The translations under genes were made by a program, and so were the position numbers. Source: Monosporascus cannonballus (lineage: Eukaryota > Ascomycota > Sordariomycetes > Xylariales). Taken from it: a DNA stretch of 64,000 nt. Below the pieces are notes generated by a model. It was not told where the DNA came from. It did no database searches and saw only the letters and a program-made list of their open reading frames with translations. This document shows, piece by piece, positions 11,416 through 26,296 of the stretch. Location: positions 1-64,000 of the forward strand of contig QJNS01000067.1 in assembly GCA_004154925.1 (NCBI GenBank). The letters run 5' to 3'. The first letter of the stretch is position 1, and each line of letters opens with the position of its first letter.

Positions 11416-14196
11416 GTATCTTATAAGGTGCGCGATATACGCCTTTGGATTTATTTTTTTTCAGCATTTTGCATTTCGCCTAATAATTTTCCTAAACGCA
11501 TAAAATTTTAATCCGAAAAGCACAATATTCGTTACGTTCGCTTTCAGATCTTTTTCGAGAATAAATATTTCATTTTATTTTTTTAGCTAACTATTCGTAA
11601 TCTAGATAAGGGTTTTCCAACTTAAGATTTGAATAGGTATACGATTAATAATATATATAGTTATTTCTATTACTTCCTGGCTATAGATTAAAAAAAGGTT
11701 ATTATTAATAGTTAAATAACGCGTTTTCGTAATAATTACGCCTCCGGCGCGTTTTTAATCGCTTACGAGCTTCTTAATATATAAAGGCGAAAGTTTATAA
11801 GTAATACCTATATCAAAGATCTATTTTCGGAATATATTTTCGAAAAAAATCTCGCTATTTAATACGACTATTTTAACCTTAATATAGAACTATTTCTTAA
11901 AAATGGCGACGGCGTTTATTAGGGCGATAAACGTATATTTTTTCTGCTTTAAAATATAACTAATCCTAGCTCTAATACCGGAACAGGTAATAATTAACTT
12001 TTTCGTATATATATTAAAAACGTAGCTAAATTGGAAAAAATTAATATATATAATATTAAAGGGCTTGCTTTTCTTTAAATTAATTGTCGTTATGATATTT
12101 CTTTCCGCACTTTAACGATTTAATAATCCTGATATTAAATCGTTAAGGGCAAATAAATCTTCGCTTTGATAACTGCTTATACCGCCTTTTCGAAAACGCG
12201 TAAATCTAAATAGGTTAATTTTCGATGCTATATTATAACGTTTCTCTTTAAAAGCTTTCAAAAAAGTCGAAAACTGTTGCTATAAAGCTTTTGCTATAGG
12301 TTTAGCTTAGAAAGCAGAAATTCCTGAATTAAAGATTCCGGAACGAAATCCTCGTTTTTACTTTCGAAAATAACTTTATTTTTTAAGTTACTTTCGTCCT
12401 CCGAAACGATATTAATAATTTTTTTAATTATTACAAAAGTTATTAAAATAATATTTTTTTCGTCGTTTTCTAGCATTGCTTTATCGTGATGTATAATAAG
12501 TTAACGTTTAATTTAATTAACCTTAGCTATTTTCGTATCTAACGCTTTATGATATACGACGTCGGTTTCGTAATTCCAATAAATTCCGGCCTGCTGAAAA
12601 AGTTTATACGAAATTAAATTAATATAGATTTTAAGAATATATAAATAGTTAGATAAAAAGTATTAAACCTTTTTAACGATATAATAAACGTAATTTTTCG
12701 TATACCTTTCCCTATAATATCGAAATATTTTTCTCCGGTTAAAAATGTTCTTTCTACCTTTAGAAAGTATAGGTTAATAAAGTTAGCCTTACGATTTCCA
12801 ATATAAAAATCGGAACAGATATTTAACAACGTAAACCTTTTTAAGCTGTATCCGGTAATAATGCTATTAGCTTATAAGTCTATAAAAAGTCCTTTAACGA
12901 AAAGTGTTAAAGTTAGTTAAAAAACTTATGGCTTTTTTTTTTTTTGCAAACGTTTAATCTTTTTTTCTGCTAAAAGAGGGGTTTCGAAATACGTTTACCT
13001 ACTTTTTTCCGAGTTTTAAGAATTTCGTTTTACTTATCGGATGTAATATTTTCGTTGATATAAAAGTAATTTTAATTTTTTTTCATAACCACATGTTAGC
13101 GTAAAGTAGTTATTATTATTACCGCCGTCGATATTTCGGCTATTATTATTTCGATTATTTAAAAATATATTTATCTAATTAGAAATCTTTTTATTCAAGG
13201 TAACGCCGAACGCTTTCTATAACAACTGTTTTGCGATAACGCCTTAAGGCTTCGGCAGCCTTATATAGCTTCGAAACCGTTCCACTAGCGTTTATACGGG
13301 TAATAATTTAGCAAAATTCTTACTTTCGAATATAACTTCCTTTATCTAAGCCTTTTAAATAATAAAGAAATCGGGTAAGTAAATGTTAATGACTTTTAAA
13401 AAGTCAAGATAACGGTAATAATCTATAACGGTTGGTATTTAAAGTTCCGCGGCTTTAATATATATTTTTTAGTACGTAAATAACCAAATACTCATCTACA
13501 TTTTATTGGTTTTTAACGCCTATTTATATCGAACGTCGACCTCGTAAATTCGAACGTTTTTACTAGGTTTAAATTTATTTTTTAAAGTCATTAACCTTTT
13601 TCGAAACCTAACCTGTTTTTAATTTATCTAATAATAATTAAGATAAATGAACTGGTTTAAGAACATATTAATTTTAACGAATACCTATTTTTAAACGATA
13701 TATGAACATTACTTTTTATTATATGTCTTTATAGCCTTTTCGAACTTCGAATAATTCGAATTATTTAAGGCATATTCGTTAGTTATTTTATTCTGGAAAT
13801 AATAAGGTTTAAGAAAAATCGGTATCGTTAGCAAAAATAGTATTTAGGCTATGTTAAGATTAATATGTGCTTATAACATGCCAGTTTTCGTACTAACGTA
13901 AAACTCGAAAATATTATATTTTTTAAATGTTTTTTTCTTAAATAAATACTTAAGAAGGTATTTTGAAAAGGATTTGTTAAAATTTATTATTTAAGTAATT
14001 ATAGTTTTAGAAATAATACAAAGGATAAGCGGGCACAAATAACTAAAATCGCAACAGTTAAATGATAAATATTTTTGGTAACGGAATAATAAATGTATTG
14101 CACAAACGATACTAAAGTTCCGCATAATTTTAATAGAATATATGTAATAAATGTATTAAAGCGGAGCTAGAAAGAAATGCAGACCGGGTTTATAAT

Positions 14197-14405
14197 TATA
14201 AAATCTTATTATTATATACAAAAGCATATAATTGAAAAAGAAATGGATTAAAGGTTGCCCTAACCTTTAAAAGGTCCTAGCTAGAAAATAAAGGTAGCGA
14301 ACCCTCCTTTTATACATGTAAATACAGCTGTGGCTGAGAGGAAAAGGTGCCAGGGGTGCATAAAGTAATCTCCGCTAGGGCTGACTGGCGTTGTTAGGTC
14401 TGACA
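14197..14405 (-). repeat. LTR relic, inverted partner of the solo LTR at 33722-33962
   Basis: This stretch is the reverse complement of most of 33722-33962, with long matching blocks such as GGTCCTAGCTAGAAA and CGAACCCTCCTTTTATACA. It ends GGTCTGACA. The left half is AT-shifted and the right half nearly unmutated; about 35 bp of the solo LTR are missing near its end. No matching target duplication is visible (ATAAT versus TATCC). It may be the 5' LTR of the minus-strand Copia relic next to it, or an independent solo LTR. Confidence 0.75.
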
Positions 14406-14992
14406 TATCCTCTGGTCGGAACTTGGTTCAGGCCTGACTTTCATTGGCCCTTCCAGATTACTGGAAGATGACACACGGGGATGTTCAGCTCTTCTAGAGG
14501 AACCACGAAACAAGACAAATTCTTCCACTTTGGGATTCTTTGATTGAGCCCCCTCCACAGATAGCAGAGTCTGTCTCGACCTACCTCGCTCTGTCCGTTG
14601 GCAGCGAAATCCCTGCAAAATTACGGTATATTGTTCGAGATACTTTCATAAAGATTACCTCCGCTAGCTCAGGCCTCCCTGGCTCGTTTTCCCAATTTCT
14701 TCAAAGTCACTCAAGTACCGCTCCACAACGCTAAATATTAACCCATCAAATCCCAAATCCTCGTAACGAACCAACGAGGCCTAAGTTATAGTTGCGTAAA
14801 AATGGCTTCGTTTAATACATTTGTTTTTTTTTAAAAAACAAAAATCCGTGATAACTTGATAACAAAACGTTTTTTATAAATATATATATACCGTAATTTC
14901 TGTTATGACTTATTATCAATACCATTCTGGTCCTAATCAGGACTTATTTGCCATTCTTAAACCTTAATGCGTATAATAGCTGCAGCCCGAAC
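14406..14992. other. Unmutated fragment (14406-14760) and AT-rich spacer
   Basis: From 14406 to about 14760 the composition is normal and RIP is absent. On the plus strand one frame reads from 14407 (ending LEEPRNKTNSSTLGFFD) and another from about 14540 to 14734 (IEPPPQIAESVSTYLALSVG). Together they could be pieces of one broken host gene, but I recognise no family. From 14760 to 14992 the sequence becomes AT-rich, with no feature. Confidence 0.4.
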
Positions 14993-15364
14993 TGTTACGA
15001 CCCAACGAACTTCGGCCGCAAGAAACGGTCAGACCAGGATTATACGGACCACCTCTGGGTCACGTGACGGTGATTACTGCCAAGCCAGTGATAATTAGTG
15101 ATCGGAGGTGATCCCAAACGATTATGATTATTACCAGCTGCGTAATCAAAAATAATCGAGCTAAGAAAAAAAATATATACGTTTATTATTTCTATAGTTT
15201 AAATAGCTTTAATTTATAATAGTAATTCGTTACTTAAAACGTTTTTGGTATTACGAAACATAATAGGATTATTATATTTATTATTTAGATTTTTACGATA
15301 TTTTTGTTAACAGAAATCCGTACGATTAAAATTTAATAATTAGTTAAACCTTTTAGCTGTTATA
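14993..15364 (+). repeat. 5' LTR of chromovirus no. 2
   Basis: Begins TGTTACGACCCAACGAACTT and pairs with 27033-27405. The first 180 bp (U3) are hardly mutated and differ completely from the U3 of nos. 1 and 3. The last part is the family-wide R/U5 in RIPped form. Confidence 0.93.
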
Positions 15365-18300
15365 TATTATAAGCTTTTATTTAATAATACCCTTAAACTT
15401 TAAGTAATATCGATTAACATTATGTTTATTAGTAAGCAGCCCGAATAACTTATTTACCAGGTCTTTAATTACCCGGACATTGGAATAAAACCTAAGAAAA
15501 AAAAGAAAAACTTCGTTTTTTTTGCGAAGAAGTTTTTCGATAACTGGATGCTATAAACTAACGCATTTTCCAACTTAAGAAAAATAATAATGATCTTACG
15601 ATATCCCTTTAAGCAGCTCATAAAAAGCTTAAGGAAAAGAGAAAGGCTTCCGAAATTAAGAAATCCCTTTAAGCAAACCAGGTTATTTAGCTAAATTTTA
15701 TCAAAAAACCAAAAAAGGTTTTTAAGCCTTTTAAGCCAAAACCTTTTAACGGAACCTGAATTAAGTTATAATTATTTTTAACTTAATGCCGAACATGTTT
15801 TAAGTATTTTTTTATTCGACTTATTATGTTTCCTATACGAATCGAATTCGTAATCGGACGATTTATCGGAAATGCGGTTATTTGGTTCGAACTTGTTATA
15901 AGAGAATACGTTATATTGTTAATCGAAAAACGAAATCCAAAAATGGGGCAAATTTATAGCAATTACAAACAATTCGAGTAAGTGTTAACGAAAGTTTTCG
16001 AAATAATAAACGAAAAAACAAAAGCCGAAATGCAGATTTAGCAGTTACGATAAAAGAGATTAGTATCTAATTACGGTAACATTTTGGTTTAATTAATAGC
16101 TAAATTAAATTAAGGACAAAAAATGTTAATAATTAAGTTTTTCGACGGCCTGAAAAAAAATACAAAAAAAGCCTTTTAAATTCGATTAACTTAATTATTT
16201 ATCGAATTATATCGTTATGGCAGTTAAGATTAACGATCGATAATACGTATAACGTATTCAAGATACTAAAAAGAAATAATAATAAACCTCGATATATGGC
16301 TAATATTGGCGTTTTTCGATATAGCAATATTTTTTACGGCATAAAACCAAAACCTATGGAATTAGGAGCCACTTTTGAGAAGAATTAAAGTTAAACCAAA
16401 TATTATAATTGTAACAAAATGGGATATAAGGTAACGTAATGTAAAGTACTTAAAAAACTCTATTAAGATAATTAAAAACCGGTACCTAAGAGATAATTTA
16501 AAGGAAATTAAAAGGACGAAAATAAACCTATTAATATGATTTAACCTAAGTACGTACTAGGTCCCTTATGGCGAAAGGTCCAATAGGGATTATTACGATA
16601 GGAAATTCGATAAGAAATGCAAAAAGTCAGAAAATTAATTTAGCAAATATCGCAAGTAAAATAAGAAGCACTATAAGGATAATTACGCGAATACCAGAAT
16701 TGGACAGAAAAAGTTTGTGTCGGAATCCCTGATCGATACGGCAAAATATACGTTATATATTATTAACGACGAAAATATCCTCATTACGAAATATAAAAAC
16801 AATATATTTACAAACGAATTACCTGCATATATTACAGAAAATTCGAGTTTTCAAACCGTACCGGAAATAATAAGGACGATAAATAATAATATCGATATTT
16901 TCGAATTATAATTCCAGAAAACGTTTAATAACTGGCCGAAGCAGAAAATTAGCCCGAAAAAAATAATACCCGTAGGAAAACCCTTTTTGTGATTATGAAT
17001 AATATAACTACTTAATGAAAAAGGAGTTAATTTAGCGTATAATAGAAAAATACTGCCAAAAGGTTAATACGTATCTTTATTTTCAGTTAGTATTTATTAT
17101 AAATCTTTACAAAAGAAAAATTATTAAAGGAGAAATACATTAATTTATAAGCACTTTTTAGAACGATAATCAGAATAACGCATAATAAGATATAATCGCA
17201 AATATAAAAAAATAATTTGTTCGATAAGAAAAAAAACTTACAGCAAAATTAAAAGTAATTAATATATTTCGAAGAAATAATATGCCGGCAATAAAGATAG
17301 ATATAACAATTTAACGCGTTAAACGAAAAAATATAAATAAGGCTCGATAAATTCGAATAGGAGTTAAAAGAAAAAGGTTACTTATAAGAAAGCTGCAAAC
17401 TGACAAAACCCGGAGAAATTAAAAGAAATTCTTAAGAAAGGCTTTAAACGCAACGATAAAAACTGTTAATAACCTTCTTACGTTGGATATACGAATCGGA
17501 ACGCATTAATATATTGTAATAGTGGACTACGGAACTTTGGGCGGGGATTATATTATATTAAATATGGTTAATAAGTTTAGATTACCATAGAGATACAAGT
17601 TAAAACCTTATATAACGACGAATGCCGAAAATCAGAAATTCGCCTATAATAACGAAAAAATTACCCGCGAAATTAACCACATCGAGATTTTTGTCCAAGG
17701 ACGATACCAGACAATTGATTTCGATATCGTTTTATTCGAGAATTACGATATGATCTCAGGATTGCCATAAATACGCCAGAATAAAATCTTAATTAATAGC
17801 GGAACTGGCCAGGTAAAGTTCACTTTATATTTTATTAATAAATAAAAAACAAGATTAAAATCCTAATATTCGATCGATAATAATAACGAATATAGGCATA
17901 AGGATATAACAGAAACCTTACCACCTACAGGGATAAGACATAAAAAAACGGGTATTAGAAAAATACGACGCATTATTATTACTATCAAAACAAAACTAAA
18001 GTAATTAAATAATAACCTAAAATAATAATAATCCCAAAACTCAAAGGATCTAATTAATATATTATTACAGTACCATAAACATAAGCAGCTCTTTAAGAAG
18101 GAGCTTAATACGAAGTTACCAAAATATAGTAAATAACACTATAAGATAGTTTTTAAGAAAAGATCTTCGATAAAGTTTTACCTTATTTATAATCTTAGCG
18201 GAAACGAATTACGTATTTTCAGAAAATATCTAAAAGATCGGCTACAAAAAGGATGGATTCGACCTTTAAAGTTACCGGTAGGATATCCGATATTTTTCGT

Positions 18301-20975
18301 ACTAAAAAAGAATAAAAAATTGCGATTTATAGTTAACTATCGGCAATTAAACGATATTACCGTTAAGGATTAAATACTATTACCCTTAATTACAGAAATA
18401 AAAGACCGATTTTACGGAGCCTAATAGTTTGTAGCATTCGATTTTAAAGATGAATATAATCTTATCAAAATTAAGAAAAAATACGAATAGAAAATAACTT
18501 TTAAAACAAAATACGGATTTTTTAAATATTTAGTTACGTTAATAGGACTTACAAACGGACTAATAATCTTTTAACGGATAATAAACTATGTATTATGAAA
18601 ATACCTTGATATTTTCGTTATATGTTATTTCGATAACATTTTTATTTTCTTAAAAACGGAAAAAATATACGCAAAATACGTTCATAAAGTTTTCAAGCTT
18701 TATAAGACGTAAAGGTATTTATTAACGCAGAAAATATTAGTTCTATAAATAGGAAATATAATATCTAGGATATATTATTTTTTAAGATATATTAAAATAT
18801 AGTTTAAGAAAATCGCTGCAATTATAAAATAGCAAACGTTAACGATAATTAAAGAGGTATACATATTGTTTAAACTTGTTAATTATTACAAGAAGTTTAT
18901 TCGAAACTTTAGTAAAATAATTATATCCTTAATAAACCTTATAAAAAAGAAAATTCAAATAGATATTAAATACGGAAAAAGCGTTTCAAAATATTAAAGA
19001 TGCAATTACTAACGAATTAATATTAATTATATACGATTTAAATCGCCCTTTTAAACTAAAAACCGATATGTCGGATTATATATTAAATGTAATAATTAGA
19101 TAACGAAATAATAAGGTAAATTATACTTTATTATATTTTTTTTCTTATAAATTAAAAGGAGCCGAATTTAATTATAGTAATCTAAATAAGGAATTTATGG
19201 CCATTATTATAATATTTCGAAAGTTTAATTATTTTCTAAAGGAAAATTTATATTAAGTTAAAATTTATACGGATTATTAAATCTTATTTGATATATTATA
19301 ACCAGGGAGTTTATAGAATAATAATTTCTTTACGCGAAAGAATTAGCGAATTTCGACTTCGTTATTATCCATAAGAAAAGTTCAAAAAATAACAAAGTAA
19401 ATGTCTTAAGTAAACGATTAAATTTCGAAAAGAAATTGGTTAAAATTAACCATATAATATTCGATATCATTATAAAAAAACATGTACGTCCGCGACAGAT
19501 TGTAATAATTCGGGCAGTACCTTTCGAAATGCATTAAAAAATCCAGCAATATAATAATAATCTTTTAGAAAACCAAAGACCAAATAAGATATAAATTCCA
19601 GAAAAATATTAAAAGGTTCTAATACGAATAATATATAAATATTAGCTATACGAATATCCAGAGATCCATAAAATCTTAAAACGGCTTTAACGTATTTATT
19701 CCTTTTTTAGAATGAAATTAACAGTATAAAAAACTATACGGCAATACGATATTTGCGCCAAAGCAAAAACTCGACGACATAAGCTATACGGAAAATTACA
19801 GCTATTACCAGTCGCAAAACGACCATAATATTTAGTTATATTCGATTTTATTACTAAACTTTTTATATTAAAAAATTTAATTATAAAAGTATATTACGAT
19901 AGCATTTTCATAATTGTTAACCGATTTACAAAATTTTCTTATTTTTTATTATATTACGAAAAAATAAATGCCGAACGAATAACATATTTTTTTAAACATA
20001 TCTTTAACATATATGGATTATTAATAAAATTTATTTTAAAGAAAAGATTAATATTCGTATTTAAATTTTGGCAAGACCTAATAACATAAATCGACCTAAA
20101 TCATAAATTATTAAGCGTATTTAAACCTGAAACGAATAAATAAACGGAACGAACAAATTGAATTTTGAAAACATATTTACGATATTATATTAATTACGAA
20201 TAACATAATTAAGTTAAAAAGTTATTAATCGTTTAACTAACTTATAATACCAATTACCATAAAAATATTAAAATAATGCCAGCAAACGCAAATTTTGGTT
20301 TTATTTTAGAAATTTATAAAAAAATACGCGATAACGGTCCAATTAATATTAAACCAATTTTTATATTAAGATAATTACGATAATTATATTAAGAAATAAA
20401 AACGGAATTAAAATTTGTACGAAACCAAATAAGCAAATATTATAACCAGAAAAAATTAAAAAGATTAACTTTCGAAAAAGGGGAAATAATTTTTTTTCGT
20501 TAACAAAAATATTTAAATCAAACGACCTAATAAAAAACTCCATTTCAAATATATCGGTTTATATAAAATCGCTAAGAAAATGTTAGAAAACAATTATTAA
20601 TTAAATTTTCCGCCAAAAATCAAACTTTATTCAATTTTTTACGTTTCTTTATTCAAATTAACAACAGATATAATTAAGGTATATACGGCATAAAATGATA
20701 TAAAAATAAAAAACGAACAAATATACGAAATGGAAAAAATCTTCGACATACGAAAACAAAAGGAACTTACCCAGTACCTAATTATATAAAAAAACATCCG
20801 GATTCCGAAAATACCTAAAACCCGCCAAGAACCTTATTAACGCCTAACGTTTATTAAAGAATTTTTACCAGCAACAACAGGCGCGTCCTAGTTAACAGCC
20901 AACCAATCAATAGCCGGGATATCGGGCTAATCGGCCGCGGCTTGCGCTAACGTAATAGCCGTAACGGCAGCCTCC

Positions 20976-21139
20976 TGTCAGCTAGCCAGGTGTGCTATAG
21001 CACACCAAATACGGAAAGGTCACCTTCTGATCGGAACATATATATTCCGTTGCTAAGTTATACAAAAGTGGTACGCGTTGCGAGAACGTACGCAATTAGC
21101 TGAATATAATAACATAATTGATATCCCCTATATCTGACA
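20976..21139 (+). repeat. 5' LTR of Copia no. 2
   Basis: 164 bp, TGTCAGCTAGCC to ATATCTGACA, with a perfect 18-bp palindrome at 20989-21006. Pairs with 26297-26460 with only scattered differences, most of the C-to-T or G-to-A type. Confidence 0.95.
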
Positions 21140-24100
21140 ATTAAAAGTCTTATTCGTTTAAGTCGTTTATATATTTATTGATCAGTTATTATTAAGACGA
21201 TATAAGCTGTGTATCAGTAGTAATTGTTAATACATTCCAATCTTAATAATGATGACCATACCGTTAACGTTCTTAGTTATTTATAAGAAACTTAAGAACT
21301 AGGACCGTTTTAAGAGCGAATTCCAGTTTAAAACGTGCGCGTTTAATATTTGGAATTTTATCGATTTTGATTAATTATTTTCGTAAGCTGTTAAATTAAT
21401 AAAACCCGATATAACTTTTTATCCCAAGAGACGAATTCGTTATACGACGCGTTCTAATACCTTATTATCGTTTTTATCGTCCGGAGAAACTACTAAAAAA
21501 TTGAATTTACGGAATATTTAATAAATACTTTTGAAATAACGGCCGAAAGTAAATAAGCTTATAATCAGGATTTTACGACGTATATCTATAAAGATTATAA
21601 ATACGAGAACTTCCGTAAAAAGCATAACGATTTTATAAAATAAATCCTGGAATTAATATTTCCAGCAATTAAAAAGACGAATTTCCTTTTTGGAAACAAT
21701 TTATGGAAATAACACGTTAAGTTGGCTAAATTAGGTAAGATATACAATAGCAGGTTCTTAATTAATACTTAACGAAAATACCGCGAACGATGAAAATAAA
21801 TTTCGAAATTAAGGGAATAATTAAACAAATAAATCGTAAGATAATAAAAAATTATGGTCTTAAAATAACGATACGGTATTCCAGAAATAAAAATAACGAT
21901 TATATAGGTTAACGATTTATATACAGTATTGGCCCTTATTAAAAAGACCTGGATAATTACTTTTTAAATAATAAAGAAAATTAAGATCGATAACGAATTA
22001 ATTAATTATCAAAAAATAGTTACTAAATTTTTATATTATTGGAATATAATCAATTAATAACCGTTAAATAGTTTTAAGGCAACATTTTCGACTTTTTACG
22101 GAGTTCTCGTAAATTTTATTAATTAAGATAATCTTGATTAGGACAAAGCCCAATTTATTAACCGATAGTTATAAGGCAAAGCCCTAAGTCGAACTTTAAA
22201 ACGAGGCAGCCGAAAAGGTTTATATTCGAATCGAAATAACAGCAAGCGGAAACGTAACGAATTAAATGCCCAGGGTACCCGTTATAAGGTTTATATGTAC
22301 CTTTATTACGAATTACCTTAATACTATTATGTTTTTTTAATAAAACCCTAGAAAACTTCCGTTTTAACGAAGCCATAACCGCTTATACAAAAAATAAGAT
22401 AACTTTTAATTAATTCTTAAAGGAAAAGATTAACCGGTTATCAAAAAGCATAAAAAAATTAATTGCTTAAAAGATGAAATAATTCCTAAAAGCAGTAAAA
22501 CGAATATTAACGTATTTTTTGATGAATTATGTTTACGGAGTAATAAGCGTTTTGTTTTATTTTTTTAGAAATTTCTTTATTTTAGATTTCGGATCGATAA
22601 TATATATATTTAATACGATTAACATATTTTTTAATTATAAATTTATTATATAAGATAACGGAATATACGAAAGCCATAATTTCGTCCCGATTAATGGTTA
22701 CGGAAAGGTAAATGTATTATTTCGAAGCTCTAACGATATAAAGGCGTTACATTTGTACGATATAACTTATTATAAGAATTTCGCGTATAATTTGATATTA
22801 TTTCGATAGCTCCGAAAAAACGGATATTAATAAGATAATAAGGGAATTAATAATTATATTGAAAATATATATAATTAAGTTATTATTTTGTTAATAAATA
22901 AGTTTAATTAATTTATTTTTAAAATATTAACGTAATACCTTTTAATACAATATTTATAATTTATAAACAAAATATTAATTTAAGAATTACAAAATTATTA
23001 TGTATTAGCGATAGAACTATGTAGTATTTATGTTTATGTTATTTAGGTTTTGAAATAATCGTTTAATTTCCGTTTTATTTAAAAGGAGTACGATTAAAAG
23101 GCTTTATAACGGTTGAAAATTAGGCTTACGGTAAAATAAAAATTAAAAAATAAATATATTGTATATTAAAAAAGGAAGCTTTTCGATTAGGCCAAAGAAT
23201 AGCCGTCGACTTTACGGATTTCGAAGAAAACCCGAAAGAATACAAATACGTAATATTCGTTATCGATAGGTACTTAAGTTATATTTAGGATATTTACTTT
23301 AAGAATTGAAAACAAAATATTTTTTTTAATATATTTCGATATTTTTTAGACGTTTTTAAAAATTAGAAAAATGTTTTTCTGTAAGTGATTAAATGCGATA
23401 ATAAAATTTTAAAAAATTATTTAATTCGAAATATATTGCAGTTATTTTTTTTAATATTAAATTAAAGTTTTTAATTTTTTATATTTAAGCTTAAAACGGG
23501 GATATTAAGAATTTAAAAGATATAATTAAAAAAGAATAACGGTAATGCGAAATGGCGTTAAGTTATTATTATTTTTAATCGTATACATTTTTAAAATAAC
23601 AGTGTATTTATATAACCGAACGCTTAAATATGGTTTATTTTAGCAAATTCCTTATAAGGTTTATTATATTTACCTGGTATATAAGGACGGTATAGTAATA
23701 TTTAATCGTAAGCCTTAATAAGCCTACTTATCAGTTTATGGCTATATAGTTTATGTTATAACCAAAACCGTTATAAAAAAATAAAGGTTTTAAAGATTAA
23801 ACCTAAAGGCTTAAATCGATTATTTTGTCCGTTACTAATTAACAAATATTTACGAAATTTAGGACTTTTTAACAAATAAAGTTATTATTATTCGAAAAGT
23901 ATAATTTAATAAAAAGGTTATTTTTTCCGGTGATATTAAGGACTTTAATAACGAAATTTTCTATATTAGCAAAAATAAGTTATAACGTATTTTTCGATAA
24001 ATATTTATATTTAATTAGGCTTTAAGTTACTTAAATATATATATATAAAAGGAAAATAAAATCTTAAACAGAATAATTCAGATACTAATTAAACAGGAAT

Positions 24101-26296
24101 TTATAAAATAAAGCGGCATTAATACAGAAAACGTACAGAATAAATAAAAATAAATTTGTTGGCAAAAGATTTATTACTTTTATACAATCGTTATATTCGA
24201 ATTATTTTTATTATCTGAATTATTTTTTCTCTTAAGATTTATTTTAATAATTATTACGATTATTACGCCAACGAGAGAAATAAAGGTAGCTTTAGGTTTT
24301 TGTTATATTGTTTAATCTAGAGTAACTGTAAGAGATGAAAGTATTTTACGATTAGATAAATGTTTATCGTACGTTCCGTATTAAAAGGATAGTTTTCGAT
24401 ACGATTACAAAATATGGGAAACCGTATTTAACGTAAGATATAAAGCCTATTTTATTAATATAATCGATAACCTGCCGGTAAGTTACGGAAATTTAGGAAA
24501 GTTAATAATGCGAAGTAGGTCTTGTCCTCATTAAAAAAGCGTTAATTTATTAATATACGAAAGAATATTTAAATTGCAAAACCGGATATATGGGCGTAAT
24601 TTACCTTTACCGCCGCAAGGCCATAAGAAGCTAAATATATATCCGCTAAGGCAAAGGTTTTTAAAAGCCGAAAAAACTTATTTATAAAGTTATGAGGATA
24701 TAAAGTCCTGGAAAACCGTTAATTAATTTTTTATTAAAGGAAAATAAGTTTTAAAATATATATAAATATATGTTTATAAGTTCGATAAGAATAATTGGTT
24801 GCAAAAATACAAAATATAATTTGTAATACGTAATAATTAATAATTAAAAAACGAGTATGGCAATATATATACGTTTATGTTTACCTGAAGGTTTTTCCGA
24901 ACATTAATTATTATTACAGCTTAATTTAATTTAAATTTTTAAAAATATAACGTTATTAACGTTTTCGTTTACGCGAATTCTTTTATAACGTATATATAAA
25001 AATGCCTTTAGGGCATTTATATCGTAATAAAGTTTTACGGATTAAAAAAACCTTATACGACTTGAAAGAATTATTGTTATTATAGCAGAAAAACTTTACT
25101 AGCATCCTAAAGGATATAGGATTTAATCCCGTTTCTTATAAGCCTTATTACTTTTTTCGTTAAGGGGTATTTTTTTTTATATTAACGACATTGTTATGGC
25201 GTATCGTAAGAAAAGCTAATATTTCGTTAATTTGGTAATCCAGCAAATTAAAAAACAGTATACCTTTATAAGGGGTAAAAACCTTTAATAATTCCTCGGT
25301 ATCGAAATAATTAAAAACCGTATTAAACGAAAAATCTGGTTATCCTAATTTGATTTTATAAATAAGTTGATTAACTTTATCCTTAAAAAACGTTTAAATA
25401 ATTTTTTAGATATGCCTATTATTACCGTTAAATTATTATTTAACTTTAATTTAGCTAATCCAAATTTAATTAATAAATATAAAAAAATTAATTTAGTATA
25501 TAACGGTTAATACCCGACCCGATATATCTTCTATCGTATCCCGATTAATACGATTTAATTTAAACTTTAATACCGTATATTACGAAACGGCCGATCGAAT
25601 TATATGTTATTTAATCGGTATCAAAATATAGGTTTTATGATTTGGCGGCGCAAGTTTAATAAATATATAAAACGATTTTTTTATAAATAATATTATCGAC
25701 CGAAAAAGTTTTTAAATATATATTATTAAGCTATTTGAAGAAATAATCGGGTAAAAAGTAAATAAATAAGATATAATAATTACTTCCATAATTAAAACTG
25801 AATTATTATTTTATATATAAGCTGCCAAAAAAACTCTTTTTTTTCGATTAATTATAAAGCTGGGAATCGACTTAAAAACGGAATCGTTAAATATATGAGA
25901 TAATAATTTATAAATTATACGGTTAATTAACGTAAATATCGTTCTTTTTACGACGAAATTATAACATATTAATATATATAACTATGAGCTACGAAAAATA
26001 GCCGAAACAACTTAATTAAAATAAATTATATACTTACGAGTAATATATTAACAAATAGACTAATAAAAACCTTATTACGAAAAGCCTTTAGGCATTTTAA
26101 AAAGTAATTAAAATTAATAGATATTACGGAAACCTTCGAACAGCAGAAAAATATTTTACGGATAATTTCAAAGGAAAATTTAATTAATTAAAAGGATTTA
26201 ATCGCCGGAAGAAAGGTGGAATAAATAATTGCAGCTTTAGAAAATGGTGAAAAGTAATAATTAACGCCCTAAATGCTTTAAGGCGTTAAGGAGGTA

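Larger units (their letters stand above)
8760..14196 (-). mobile_element. Copia no. 1: Ty1/Copia retrotransposon relic
   Basis: Read on the minus strand from high to low coordinates: a gag zinc knuckle near 13070-13110; aspartic protease near 12614-12829 (ends VERTFLTGEKYFDIIGKGI); GAG-pre-integrase near 12070-12190; integrase near 11560-12010; reverse transcriptase with its YVDD motif decayed to YVNN at 9739-9750 and the TIRPDLV block near 9400; and RNase H ending near 8760 with the typical tail (WTSINAMVANGL). Both reverse transcriptase aspartates are Asn. Many stops. No 3' LTR was found; the LTR relic at 14197-14405 has the right place and orientation to be its 5' LTR, but this is unproven. 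Two tiny elements are inserted in it. Confidence 0.82.

Noticed and set aside
16717..16911. Independent small gene of 64 codons
   Set aside because: The same segment occurs at the same place in all chromovirus copies, between zinc knuckle and protease, so it is a piece of gag-pol.
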